DNA of 64,000 bases from Oscillospiraceae bacterium (GTDB lineage: Bacteria; Bacillota; Clostridia; Oscillospirales; Ruminococcaceae), in contig JAGAWT010000031.1 of the NCBI GenBank assembly GCA_018110985.1, positions 24,491-88,490 of the forward strand, given 5' to 3'. Every line of letters begins with the position of its first letter. The first letter of the stretch is position 1. Below the pieces are notes generated by a model. The model searched no databases, was not told the origin of the DNA, and saw nothing but the letters and a program-made list of their open reading frames with translations. The position numbers and the translations under genes are program-made. Below are positions 51,780-60,803 of the stretch, piece after piece.

Positions 51780-52463
51780 ATGAAAAAGCATATAGCCCGT
51801 ATAGCAGCCGCAGTGCTGGCGTGTGCAGGTGTGGCAGGTATTTCGCCGGGAGCTTCGGCAGCTGAGACTGCAAAAACAGAGACTGTTCTTCTGAATGCCG
51901 GCGAGACCGTTGAGATAACCGTAAAGATCAAGGACAACCCAGGCATCACCACTTATGGAGCATGGGTAGGCTTTGACAGTTCCGCCATGACCTTTGAAGG
52001 GGCTGTGGACAGCAAAAAGATCTTTACAGACAGCAGCACTTATTTTCTGTGCGAGACCACGGAAGCAGGGAACGAAGTTGCTCTTTTGTGGGTAGACGGT
52101 GAGAACGACACCGCCGCTACAGGAGTTGCTGCCACTTTGAAATTCACAGCAAAGACAAGCGGTACCACAAACATTACTTTCACGGTAGATGACAGTCTGG
52201 CTGTGGACACTGCCGGCGCATCAAAGGCTGTGAGCGCAGACGACACGGCATTGTGGCAGGGTCTGCTGGGTGATGTCAATGGGGACGGCAGTATAGACAA
52301 TGCTGATGTGATACTGCTGAGACGTCTTATCGCAAGCTGGGATGTTACACTCGCAAATGCAGGGGACATTAACTGTGACGGCGAAGTAGATACCGCAGAC
52401 ATAGTACTCCTCAGAAGATATGTAGCCGAATGGGATTCGGTAAAATCTTATTTTGAATTTTAG
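51780..52463 (+). CDS. Cohesin-dockerin adaptor protein (small scaffoldin)
   Basis: A 227-aa secreted protein from the ATG at 51780 (AAGGAGG). Signal peptide to about residue 27 (ISPGASA/AE). A cohesin-like domain follows (about 34-150: LNAGETVEITVKIKDNPG, EVALLWVDGEND, LKFTAKTSG), then a type I dockerin (about 163-220). The dockerin has two Ca-binding repeats, DVNGDGSIDNADVILLRR and DINCDGEVDTADIVLLRR. A cohesin joined to a dockerin is the plan of adaptor scaffoldins of ruminococcal cellulosomes. It binds one partner through each module. Co-transcribed with the next gene (11-bp gap). Confidence 0.88.
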   Translation: MKKHIARIAAAVLACAGVAGISPGASAAETAKTETVLLNAGETVEITVKIKDNPGITTYGAWVGFDSSAMTFEGAVDSKKIFTDSSTYFLCETTEAGNEVALLWVDGENDTAATGVAATLKFTAKTSGTTNITFTVDDSLAVDTAGASKAVSADDTALWQGLLGDVNGDGSIDNADVILLRRLIASWDVTLANAGDINCDGEVDTADIVLLRRYVAEWDSVKSYFEF

Positions 52464-52474
52464 AAAGGGATTCT

Positions 52475-55400
52475 ATGAAGAAATTTGTTTATAAAAAAGC
52501 GGCATCATTAGCCGTTGCAACAGCTTTCGGAATATCCCAGCTTATGCCTGCTGCATCCGTGTTTGCAGTAGGCTCCAATGCTGACTTTTCGATAAACCCG
52601 TCTGCCGCAGCCATCGCAGCCGGTGATGATGTGACCGTCACCGTCAGCCTTGACTACATTCCGGCAGGTGTGACCTTATCAGGCGCACAGATCTCTTTAG
52701 GCTATAATTCCGATGTCTTCACTTTAAAGAGCGTAAAGAAAGGACAGGCAAACTCAACAAGCCAGAATTATTCTGTACAACCATATGTCATAAACAATGA
52801 CAGCTGGGCAGATATGGAGTCGGGATACAGCACTCTTGGAGAATATGCATCACTGGTATTTACAGCAAACACCGATGCCGCAGCAGGTGATTACGAATTT
52901 ACTTTCACCAAAGCAAATGTATGGGATTTTGATGCCAAAAAAATGGGGGTTGACTTTGCTCCTGCCAAGGTGTCTATCGCCACAATGAGCTCCGAGACCA
53001 AGCCCACCGTCACTGCAGACGGCAAGGCCGCAGAGGTCACGGGCGATGCTGCAACGGGCTACAATGTAAATTACAAGGTACCCTATTCCGACAAGGATAC
53101 ACCCGTAACATTTGTGGTCACAAAGCCCGATAAGTCAACGATGAGCTCTACGACAAATACCGTGCAGCTTACTCCCGCAAACAAGGAGTCAGCATCCTTT
53201 GAGATAACAGCGGAAAACGGTGCCAAAGCCACCACCACCATCAGCGTTGACTACGAGGCTGCAAGCACCGATGCCACACTTAAGACCGTCAAGATCGGCG
53301 GTGTCGCCGTAACGGCAGGCACCGACGGCACCTACACCCGTGTTGTTCCTTTTTCCAAAGCGCTGAAGGATGATCCCGGCACTTACGAACTGGAAGTTGA
53401 GCCTAACCATATCAAGGCTACCGTGGATATGTGCGCTCCCCTCTCCCCCAAAGGGATAGGCGAAAATGAAGGAGCATCCGGCATTGTTACGGTCACAGCA
53501 GAAGACGGCACGACAAAAAAGGATTATACCCTTAAGGTATATATAGAGGAATGCGACCATATTAACGGCACACCCGTAAGAGAGAACGAAGTTCAGGGGA
53601 GCTGCACCGTAGATACCACCTACGATGAGGTCATCTACTGTGAGATCTGCGGCGATGAGCTGAGCAGGACACCCAAGACCATCAAGTCTCAGGGTCACAT
53701 AAAGGGCACACCCGTAAGAGAGAATGAAGTGGCTGCCAACTGCACAGAAGCAGGAAGCTATGACGAGGTGGTCTACTGTACCGAGTGTCAGGCCGAGATA
53801 AGCAGAGAGAAGAAGACGATACCGCCTCTGGGTCATGTGTATACAGGTCAGCCCTTCATAGCAGACGACGAAAAGGGTCATTATCAGGAATGTGTACATG
53901 ACAGCTCACACCACAGCGAGACTGTCCCCCACACCTTTGATGCGGGCAGGATCACCACTCAGCCCACCTATACCACAGACGGTTTCCGCACCTATACCTG
54001 CACGGTCTGCGGATATGAAAAGACAGAGAACATAGGCAAGACTGGCGAGCTCATCGCTCATGAGGCAAAGGCTCCCACCTGTCTCGAAGCCGGCAACAGC
54101 AGCTACTGGGAGGATGCCGCAAACGGGCTGTACTTTGCAGATGCAGCAGGCACTGTTCCTACCACTCTGCAGGCTGTGACCATCCCTGCCACCGGACATT
54201 CCTTCACAAATTATATCAGCGACGATGATGCTACCTGTGAGACCAACGGTCACGAAACAGCCAAGTGTGACCACTGCGACGCTACCGACACAAGAGAGGT
54301 ACTCGGTTCTGCCAAGGGTCATGATTACGCTGAAGTAGGAAGGATCCCTGCGGACTGCCTGAACGACGGAAGAATAGACTATGAGTGCAGGCACGATCCT
54401 TCTCATACATATTCCGAAGTTATCGACGCTCTCGGTCACACACCGGGCACTATTCAGATAGAAAACAGCAAGGATGCCACCTGCACCGAAGCGGGCGGCT
54501 ATGACGAAGCAGTATACTGCACCGAGTGCAAGACCGAACTGAGCAGAGTGCACGTTACTGTTCCCGCTCTCGGTCACGACTGGGGCAAATGGTCAGTAGC
54601 AAAGCCTGCCTCCTGCTCCGAGGAGGGCGAAGAGACACGGACCTGCCAGAGGGACAAGACCACCACCGAGACGAGGGTGATCCCCAAGCTCCCCCACAGC
54701 TTTGACAAGGCAGTTGACAACGGAGACGGCACACACACCAAGACCTGCACCGAATGCAAGGAAGAGGTCACCGAGCCTCACAACTATAATGCGGTCTCCT
54801 ACACACCTCCCACATCCACACAGCCCGGCAGAAGGTTCGAGGTCTGCGCAGACTGCGGCAATGAAAGAGAAGTCATCATACCTCCCACAGGTGAGAACGG
54901 CAGCAGCGGATATACTCCGTCCTACACGCCCTATATCCCGCCCGCATCCGACGGCGGCAGTGCTCCCGCAGCGGCAGCGCCCACCGCAGGCACCTCCAAC
55001 TACACTCTTACAGACAGCACTCCTTCGGGTATGTCCGTAAGGTACAGAGGCAACGATGATATCGACATCACGGTTTCCGTTCCCGCAGACAAGGCTGCAA
55101 AGAAGGCTTCAGAGCTTGGCGATGACGAGGCAGCGATCCTGGTGGATGTCCTTGCGGAAGGAAAGAGCGGAGCAGCCGAGAAGCTTGACGATCCCGTTAT
55201 CATCAATGTTTCGCTCCCCGTAAGCATCGATCCTTCCAAGGTCAAGGCCGTTTATCCCGACGGCAGCGCAGCGGATGTATCCGTAACAAAGGTGGGCAGC
55301 GATTCCTCCAAGCTGAGGATAAACGCTGTAAAGACAGGCACCGTAAGCGTTGTTATAGGCGGTCTTTCTGAAGCTGAGGCAAGAAAGGTTGCCGATGTTG

Positions 55401-55564
55401 ACGGCGTTGTGACCAAGGGCTACACCTCCGAAGACGTTTCCGCAGGCAACTCACTGCTTGCAGTTCCCCACAGTGCAAAGGCTCCTGTTTCCATGGCTGT
55501 ATTTGCCGGCATATCCGCTCTTGCGGCAGACGCACTCACAGTTGTCAGAAGAAAGAGAAAGTAA
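52475..55564 (+). CDS. Large cell-surface protein with cohesin-like domain and CxxC repeats
   Basis: A 1,029-aa protein. Signal peptide (1-32), cohesin-like domain (about 35-168: ADFSINPSAAAIAAGDDVTV start), an Ig-like and a cadherin-like beta-sandwich (about 172-360). At least eight cysteine-pair repeats follow (about 365-800; units such as HIKGTPVRENEV, YDEVVYCTECQAEISR, GH). After a Pro/Ser linker there is a C-terminal beta domain (about 850-985), a last hydrophobic helix and an RRKRK tail. No LPxTG or dockerin is seen. It is probably displayed on the surface and may bind dockerin proteins. Same operon as the adaptor. Confidence 0.8.
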   Translation: MKKFVYKKAASLAVATAFGISQLMPAASVFAVGSNADFSINPSAAAIAAGDDVTVTVSLDYIPAGVTLSGAQISLGYNSDVFTLKSVKKGQANSTSQNYSVQPYVINNDSWADMESGYSTLGEYASLVFTANTDAAAGDYEFTFTKANVWDFDAKKMGVDFAPAKVSIATMSSETKPTVTADGKAAEVTGDAATGYNVNYKVPYSDKDTPVTFVVTKPDKSTMSSTTNTVQLTPANKESASFEITAENGAKATTTISVDYEAASTDATLKTVKIGGVAVTAGTDGTYTRVVPFSKALKDDPGTYELEVEPNHIKATVDMCAPLSPKGIGENEGASGIVTVTAEDGTTKKDYTLKVYIEECDHINGTPVRENEVQGSCTVDTTYDEVIYCEICGDELSRTPKTIKSQGHIKGTPVRENEVAANCTEAGSYDEVVYCTECQAEISREKKTIPPLGHVYTGQPFIADDEKGHYQECVHDSSHHSETVPHTFDAGRITTQPTYTTDGFRTYTCTVCGYEKTENIGKTGELIAHEAKAPTCLEAGNSSYWEDAANGLYFADAAGTVPTTLQAVTIPATGHSFTNYISDDDATCETNGHETAKCDHCDATDTREVLGSAKGHDYAEVGRIPADCLNDGRIDYECRHDPSHTYSEVIDALGHTPGTIQIENSKDATCTEAGGYDEAVYCTECKTELSRVHVTVPALGHDWGKWSVAKPASCSEEGEETRTCQRDKTTTETRVIPKLPHSFDKAVDNGDGTHTKTCTECKEEVTEPHNYNAVSYTPPTSTQPGRRFEVCADCGNEREVIIPPTGENGSSGYTPSYTPYIPPASDGGSAPAAAAPTAGTSNYTLTDSTPSGMSVRYRGNDDIDITVSVPADKAAKKASELGDDEAAILVDVLAEGKSGAAEKLDDPVIINVSLPVSIDPSKVKAVYPDGSAADVSVTKVGSDSSKLRINAVKTGTVSVVIGGLSEAEARKVADVDGVVTKGYTSEDVSAGNSLLAVPHSAKAPVSMAVFAGISALAADALTVVRRKRK

Positions 55565-55575
55565 TAATTATACAA

Positions 55576-55612
55576 ACCCTGCCCCGCTTTGAGGCAGGGT
55601 CTTGTAGTTTTT
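55576..55612 (+). terminator. Rho-independent terminator
   Basis: ACCCTGCC/GGCAGGGT hairpin followed by CTTGTAGTTTTT. Confidence 0.8.
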
Positions 55613-55668
55613 GCACATTATCACCATATAATGTTACAGATTATTGTCAATTATTTTTTGCAAAACTC

Positions 55669-55697
55669 TTGATATTTGCATAAATATGTGATAAAAT
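55669..55697 (+). promoter_or_regulatory. Promoter of the Tyr-rich protein gene
   Basis: TTGATA (55669-55674), 17 bp, TAAAAT (55692-55697). Gives a leader of about 90 nt before the start at 55796. Confidence 0.75.
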
Positions 55698-55795
55698 AAC
55701 TTATGAATAGGATTATGTCGGCTATTCTGCCGTTTGATCCCTGTTTTTGTACCATTCATCCCACAGGGGTGCTTTTACAAAAAGGAGTTTTGAAA

Positions 55796-57187
55796 ATGAA
55801 AATGAAAAAAATAGCTGCCGTAGCGGCAGCAGCGCTGCTCACAGCACAGATGAGCGCAATGGCGGTTTCGGCTGACAGCTACTATTACAACGGCGTTTAT
55901 GTTGGTGATGCAGTATCTGTTGCAGATGCAAATCATCAGTATCCCGCAACTATCGGCGGTCTTGTAAGGTATTTCTCCACTGCCGCAGAGCAGAACCGTG
56001 CCGTCAACCTTGCAAACGGCTACTACTATAACAACGGTTACTACAACGGCAGCTACTACAGCGGCTATAATATCAACGATTACCGCACCAGCCCTCAGTC
56101 CGGCTACACCTACGGCGTTGTGATAAACGGATACACCAGGTATTATCCTTCACAGGCTGCCGCAAATGCCGCTTATAATTATGCAAACGGCTACTACTAT
56201 AACAACGGTTACTACAACGGCTATGTCAACTATAACAACGGCTACTACTACAACGGCTATGTTTACTACGGCGAGTCCTCCAACACCAGCCAGAACGGCA
56301 GGTTCCCCTACTATGCAAACGGCAGGTACTGGTCCAACAGAGTCGCTGCATCCTCCGCATCCTCTAATGTGGATATGTCCTATGTGACCTCCTATAACCC
56401 CTACTATCCCTACTATTCTTCCACCACTCAGCGCTATTACCACACAAGAGAAGCTGCCCTCTTAGCTTCCAACGGCAATGCGGCTGCTGTTTCCGAATCA
56501 GCATCCCACTACTACGGCGGTTACTACTACAACGGATATTATCCCTACACCTACTACAACTGGTACTACGGCAATTACAGCGGATATGATCCCAACTACT
56601 ATGCTTACCTTGCTTTCCGCAACAAGACCAGCGACAATGAGGTAGCTGCCACCAAGGGCACTCCCTACATCACATCCAGCAAGTCCTATGCAGGCTGGAG
56701 CACCATCGTTAACCTGGCTAAGAAGGCTAAGGCAGGTCAGGGTCTCGACATAACCCTCAACGGTTCCTCAGTAGTTCCCAAGGAGCTTCTCACAGCCGTA
56801 AAGGGACGCAACGTAGGTCTGAGATTCGAGCTTGACAACGGCTCCTACTGGACCATCAACGGCAGAAACATCGAGACCGCAAAGGAACTCAATGTTTCCA
56901 TCGAGTACAACATCGACTACGTTCCTTCCAAGCTGAAGGCAAACGCTAAGAAGGGTGCTCTGGCAGGTTATCAGCTGGGCATCACCAACGGCTTTGACGA
57001 GTTGGGTCTCAAGGCTATGATCTCTGTAAAGCTCAACCAGTCCAGAGCCGGCAAAACTGCCTATGTTTATGTTTACAACAAGGACAGCAACACTCTCAAC
57101 GGCGTTTACAAGAACACCATCGAGAAGGACGGCACCTGCTCCTTCAACATTTCCGACGGCGGTGCTTACTACATCGTAGTTAAGTAA
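55796..57187 (+). CDS. Secreted Tyr/Asn/Gly-rich repeat protein
   Basis: A 463-aa protein from the ATG at 55796 (AAGGAG). Signal peptide (MKMKKIAAVAAAALLTAQMSAMAVSA), then about 270 residues dominated by Tyr, Asn and Gly in units such as NGYYYNNGYYNG. Between these are repeated RY(F/Y/W) segments followed by Ala-rich helices (RYFSTAAEQNRAV, RYYPSQAAANAA, RYYHTREAALLA). The last 150 residues form a conventional beta domain (GLDITLNGSSVVPKELL onward). A 38-bp stretch is repeated exactly at about 56013 and 56182. It may be a surface, matrix or adhesive protein; no family is recognised. Confidence 0.75.
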   Translation: MKMKKIAAVAAAALLTAQMSAMAVSADSYYYNGVYVGDAVSVADANHQYPATIGGLVRYFSTAAEQNRAVNLANGYYYNNGYYNGSYYSGYNINDYRTSPQSGYTYGVVINGYTRYYPSQAAANAAYNYANGYYYNNGYYNGYVNYNNGYYYNGYVYYGESSNTSQNGRFPYYANGRYWSNRVAASSASSNVDMSYVTSYNPYYPYYSSTTQRYYHTREAALLASNGNAAAVSESASHYYGGYYYNGYYPYTYYNWYYGNYSGYDPNYYAYLAFRNKTSDNEVAATKGTPYITSSKSYAGWSTIVNLAKKAKAGQGLDITLNGSSVVPKELLTAVKGRNVGLRFELDNGSYWTINGRNIETAKELNVSIEYNIDYVPSKLKANAKKGALAGYQLGITNGFDELGLKAMISVKLNQSRAGKTAYVYVYNKDSNTLNGVYKNTIEKDGTCSFNISDGGAYYIVVK

Positions 57188-57200
57188 TATAGTCACTTCA

Positions 57201-57230
57201 AAACCGACAGGTCCGCCTGTCGGTTTTTTT
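57201..57230 (+). terminator. Rho-independent terminator after the Tyr-rich gene
   Basis: AAACCGACAGG-TCCG-CCTGTCGG followed by seven T. Confidence 0.92.
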
Positions 57231-57285
57231 ATCCTGCTTTGTGGTTATCACAAAACTTTCACATAAGTATTTTTTTCAAAAACCC

Positions 57286-57314
57286 TTGAATGTTCCTTTC
57301 AAATATGGTAAAAT
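57286..57314 (+). promoter_or_regulatory. Promoter of the FecR/InlB-like gene
   Basis: TTGAAT (57286-57291), 17 bp, TAAAAT (57309-57314). Confidence 0.7.
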
Positions 57315-57363
57315 AATACAGAATATTGTTCTAAATAAATCTGCTGTAAAAAGGAACACATAT

Positions 57364-58827
57364 ATGAAAAAGATAAAACCTGTATATATAATAGCCGCAC
57401 TTGCGGTGATAGTCCTTGTAGCCACTGTTCTTATCGTGACCGGGGGCAATTCCGAATACGGTCTGTATGTATCCGCAGCGTCGGGAGATGCCGCCATTTC
57501 CTCCGACGGAGGAGAGGCACGCCCGCTCACAGCCGATGTTTTCGTCAAAAAGGGCGATGTAATAACCATAGGCGACACAGGGAGCTGTACCCTCATTTAC
57601 CGCACCAAGGATAACCTTGACGAGAACTATGCCATAATCTCATCGGGTTCCAGAGTCACCGTTTCGGACACCTTCGGCAAGGGCGACGGCACACTGTACC
57701 TTACTAAGGGATCCGTGCTGCTGAACAACGCCAAAGAAGTAAAGAACAACATCATCCTTCGGACGGATCCCGTTTCTGCCACAGCCAAGGGAGCTGTTAT
57801 CCGTATGCTCTGTGAAGAGGATCAGCCTGCTGTAAGGGTCGATTCCTTCTGCGGAGCCTCTCAGCTCCAGCTTTTCAACAGCGTGGGTCAGGCAGTTGAC
57901 AAGGACGGCAATGCAGCCGAACAGCCGGAGATACTGGGCGACGGCAGAGGCGCCCGTATACTTGGGGGGATCTCCGGAGCATCCCCTTCCTATGATTACC
58001 TTAATCTCCCCACCGATCTCTCAGGGATAGATGCCATCACACTCAAAAACCTGATAACCATTTCAGCCTTCCACGACCTTTCCTTCTCCTCAGAGGATAT
58101 AAAGGCAGCTTACGACAACACCGCTCCCAAGCAGGAAGAAGAGGAAGCGCCCGAAGAGAGCGTTACCGACACGGAGACTTCCGCAGAGGTGACGACCGTT
58201 TCCGAGACCACTCCCTCCGAGACCACGGAAGAGACCACTGTTTCCGAGACAAAGACCGAAAGTGAGACAGAGAGAGAGACCGAGAGAGAAACAGAGCCCC
58301 GTCCGCAGGAGACCTATCCCGTTCCTCCGAGACAGACTGCTGCAAGGACCACCACAGCCGAACAGGTAGGGGGCATCTCCGACCTGAACAGCGACCAGAT
58401 GGTGGATACGGATATAGGTGATATAGATCCTTCGGAGCTTGAAGATGTGGGAGACATCCCTGACATCGGCTTTGATGACGGCGGGAGCCTTGAGGATGAC
58501 GGTGACTTCTCCGATGAGGGCGGCTTCATTGATGACAGCGGTTCTTTGGATGAGGCCGGCGATACCCTTGAGGATGATTTCGACGAATTCGGCAGCGATG
58601 AGGTGGATATAATAGAAATGTCCCCCATCCAGCCTGAGGTACAGGGAAAGAACTATCAGGTCACTTTCATCATTGACGGCAAATATTACTACACCACCGT
58701 TCCGGAGGGCGGGCAGGCCATACCTCCCGTTTCTCCCACGGAGAATTCCGACGGTCTCCCCTTTCTCGGCTGGGATCAGTCACTTACAAATATCAACAGC
58801 GATCTTACCGTAAACGCTATGTTCTGA
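57364..58827 (+). CDS. Membrane-anchored protein with FecR-like and InlB-type domains
   Basis: A 487-aa protein from the ATG at 57364 (AAAGGA site). One N-terminal membrane helix (about 7-26), an external FecR-like domain (about 30-190: DVFVKKGDVITIGDTGSCTL; GTLYLTKGSVLLNN), a helical stretch, then a long Thr/Glu/Ser-rich linker (about 265-340) and an Asp-rich segment (about 350-420). The C-terminus is an InlB B-repeat-like fold (YQVTFIIDGKYYYTTVPEGG ... FLGWDQSLTNINSDLTVNAMF). Likely wall-spanning; ligand unknown. It precedes yqeG by 23 bp. Confidence 0.72.
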   Translation: MKKIKPVYIIAALAVIVLVATVLIVTGGNSEYGLYVSAASGDAAISSDGGEARPLTADVFVKKGDVITIGDTGSCTLIYRTKDNLDENYAIISSGSRVTVSDTFGKGDGTLYLTKGSVLLNNAKEVKNNIILRTDPVSATAKGAVIRMLCEEDQPAVRVDSFCGASQLQLFNSVGQAVDKDGNAAEQPEILGDGRGARILGGISGASPSYDYLNLPTDLSGIDAITLKNLITISAFHDLSFSSEDIKAAYDNTAPKQEEEEAPEESVTDTETSAEVTTVSETTPSETTEETTVSETKTESETERETERETEPRPQETYPVPPRQTAARTTTAEQVGGISDLNSDQMVDTDIGDIDPSELEDVGDIPDIGFDDGGSLEDDGDFSDEGGFIDDSGSLDEAGDTLEDDFDEFGSDEVDIIEMSPIQPEVQGKNYQVTFIIDGKYYYTTVPEGGQAIPPVSPTENSDGLPFLGWDQSLTNINSDLTVNAMF

Positions 58828-58850
58828 TACGGATCGCAAAAGGCGGCAAT

Positions 58851-59336
58851 ATGCTATTCACACCTACCCGTGCTTATTTGTCCATACTTTCGGTCACTCC
58901 GGACGTTCTCCGTGAGATGGGAGTGGATTCCATCATTCTTGACATAGACAACACCTGCACCACCCATGATAACCCTGTCCCCCTTGACGGATTATTTGAA
59001 TGGCTGGAGGAAATGCGCTCCAACGGCATAAAGATGATGATAGTTTCCAACAACCATGCCCCCAGGGTAGAACCGTTCGCAAAGCTGCTGGGGCTGCCTT
59101 ATGTGAGCGAGGGCGCAAAGCCGCTGACAAAGGGCTATCGTGAGGCAGTGAAGAAAATGGGTACGGACAAAAGCCGCTGCGTCACCATAGGCGATCAGCT
59201 TTTCACGGACATACTGGGAGCCAAGCTCTTCGGCATCAGATCCGTGCTCGTAAAGCCCATAGAGCCCGAAAAGAAAGGCTTTCTTGCGGTAAAGAGAGTT
59301 CTTGAAAAGCCTTTTCTCCCGAAGGTATATCTGTAA
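58851..59336 (+). CDS. yqeG: YqeG family HAD-IIIA phosphatase
   Basis: A 161-aa HAD hydrolase. Motif I is SIILDIDNTCT (about 27-37), motif II MIVSNN and the late GDQLFTDILGAKLFG stretch completes the site. Firmicute YqeG sits near shikimate or ribosome-assembly genes; its substrate is uncertain (some homologues dephosphorylate phosphatidylglycerophosphate). Its start is weak, with AAAGGCGG upstream. Confidence 0.9.
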   Translation: MLFTPTRAYLSILSVTPDVLREMGVDSIILDIDNTCTTHDNPVPLDGLFEWLEEMRSNGIKMMIVSNNHAPRVEPFAKLLGLPYVSEGAKPLTKGYREAVKKMGTDKSRCVTIGDQLFTDILGAKLFGIRSVLVKPIEPEKKGFLAVKRVLEKPFLPKVYL

Positions 59337-59402
59337 TATGCCAAAAATCCCACAAAATTACGTGTACTTATTTGTTGAAAACATAAATTTTTCAATTTAA
59401 TA

Positions 59403-59431
59403 TTGACATCCGGCTCATTATATGATAAAAT
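59403..59431 (+). promoter_or_regulatory. Promoter of tRNA-Pro
   Basis: TTGACA (59403-59408), 17 bp, TAAAAT (59426-59431), 17 bp before the tRNA. Confidence 0.8.
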
Positions 59432-59447
59432 GATATAGTTGCAGGAA

Positions 59448-59524
59448 CGGGGTGTGGCGCAGATTGGTAGCGCGCTACCTTGGGGTGGTAGAGGCCGTGG
59501 GTTCAAGTCCCGTCACTCCGACCA
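59448..59524 (+). tRNA. tRNA-Pro, anticodon GGG
   Basis: 77 nt including an encoded CCA. The acceptor arms CGGGGTG and CACTCCG pair with one G:U. The D arm is GCGCAGATTGGTAGCGC, the anticodon stem CTACC/GGTAG with loop TTGGGGT gives anticodon GGG, and the T arm is GTGGGTTCAAGTCCCGT-like (GTTCAAG core). Flanked by its own promoter and terminator, so monocistronic. Confidence 0.97.
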
Positions 59525-59529
59525 GCATG

Positions 59530-59570
59530 AGCCGCATTCGGTGAGTATCACCGGGTGCGGCTGTTTTTGT
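59530..59570 (+). terminator. Terminator of tRNA-Pro
   Basis: AGCCGCATtCGGTG/CACCGggTGCGGCT hairpin followed by GTTTTTGT. Confidence 0.88.
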
Positions 59571-59595
59571 ATACACACCTACAAATGGAGTTTAT

Positions 59596-60660
59596 ATGGC
59601 ACTTATATGGGGATTTTTGCCCGTTGTACTGGGCATTGCACTTATATGGTTCATCGACAGCAGGGAAAGAGAGCCTGTAAAGGCAATAATCGTCGCATTT
59701 ACAGGCGGCATGACCATGACCTTCTTCGGTATCTATCCTCAGCTTTTCGACGCTATCACCGACATAAGCGACGGAGGAGACTTTTTCCGAGTCTTTATGT
59801 GGCGTTTCTTTCAGCTTGGCATCATAGCGGGGATATGCAAATTCATCGCCTTTTTCTTTACCGCATGGAAGCAGGGGGTCTTTGACAGCTCCTTTGACGG
59901 TATAGTTTACGGCGTCACCGTGTCCATGGGCTATTGCTGCATGGAAAATGTCATTTGCGTGCTGAGAGACCCTTCAAGATCGGATATCATCTACCGAAGC
60001 CTGCTCATAGTTCCTGCAAATATGGCATTCGGTATTATAATGGGCGCCCTTTTCACCCGTGCCAAGCTGGCTGGTCTGGGCGGGCACCATCTGAAAAAGT
60101 TTGGCTTCCTTGTTCTGGCGCTGTTTGTGCCGGGAGCCGTACAGGGTCTGTTTGAAGCATCTGTCGCCTCCGGAACGGATATAGGCTCCTTTGCGGCTTT
60201 TCTGGTAACTGTGGCCATGGACTTTGCTGCCCTTCTGATAGTAAGGCATGAAAGGCTGAACGACTCCTCCTTCTATTTTACACCCGCAGACAATGTTATC
60301 AGAAATCTCCGTGCCTTTTCTCCTCCGCCCGTGAAAGATGTGGTAAATGATGTCTTCCGAAGCATAGACGGCGAAGGAAAAGGCTATGTGGGCGAAATGT
60401 ACAGTCAGGTGGTGCTGCCGCCGAGACCCCATAAAAAGAAGAAAGAGAGCATCATGGAAGACACCCTGCCGGACGCCCCTGTACGCACAGCTCCCTCCGA
60501 GGATGCTGCCGCCGCACCGCAGGTAACTTCGGTGTCTGAGCCCGCACCCATCAGGTTCCCGGAGCCTGTTATCAAGGACGATTTTACATGGACCTGCCCC
60601 GACTGCGGTTCTGTCAATGTGCTTTCCTTCTGCGGCTCCTGCGGCAGGAAAAAGCCCTGA
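59596..60660 (+). CDS. PrsW homologue with lost catalytic motifs, C-terminal zinc ribbon
   Basis: A 354-aa polytopic protein. FDSSFDGIVYGVTVSMGYCCMEN is the PrsW second motif (key part FDGIVYG...MEN). But the first motif EExxK reads AGICK, the SSHALFG histidine motif reads PANMAFG, and the last HGIYD motif reads QGLFEA. One glutamate of the active set therefore remains and the other acid and both histidines are gone. A C-terminal soluble tail ends in a zinc ribbon (CPDCG, CGSCG). It probably does not cut peptides; a binding or regulatory role is inferred. Confidence 0.82.
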   Translation: MALIWGFLPVVLGIALIWFIDSREREPVKAIIVAFTGGMTMTFFGIYPQLFDAITDISDGGDFFRVFMWRFFQLGIIAGICKFIAFFFTAWKQGVFDSSFDGIVYGVTVSMGYCCMENVICVLRDPSRSDIIYRSLLIVPANMAFGIIMGALFTRAKLAGLGGHHLKKFGFLVLALFVPGAVQGLFEASVASGTDIGSFAAFLVTVAMDFAALLIVRHERLNDSSFYFTPADNVIRNLRAFSPPPVKDVVNDVFRSIDGEGKGYVGEMYSQVVLPPRPHKKKKESIMEDTLPDAPVRTAPSEDAAAAPQVTSVSEPAPIRFPEPVIKDDFTWTCPDCGSVNVLSFCGSCGRKKP

Positions 60661-60723
60661 CTCATACCCTTTGTTCAAATGGCAGAAATTGACCGAGTCC
60701 TGCAAAAAAAATCTCAAAAAGAC

Positions 60724-60752
60724 TTGAAAAAGAGAAAGAAATGGTGTATTAT
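60724..60752 (+). promoter_or_regulatory. Promoter of the GAPDH gene
   Basis: TTGAAA (60724-60729), 17 bp, TATTAT (60747-60752). A small hairpin GGGTC-TTAT-GACCC follows in the leader. Confidence 0.65.
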
Positions 60753-60803
60753 AATAGTACGGGGTCTTATGACCCGATTAAAGTATATTAGGAGGATATT
60801 CCA

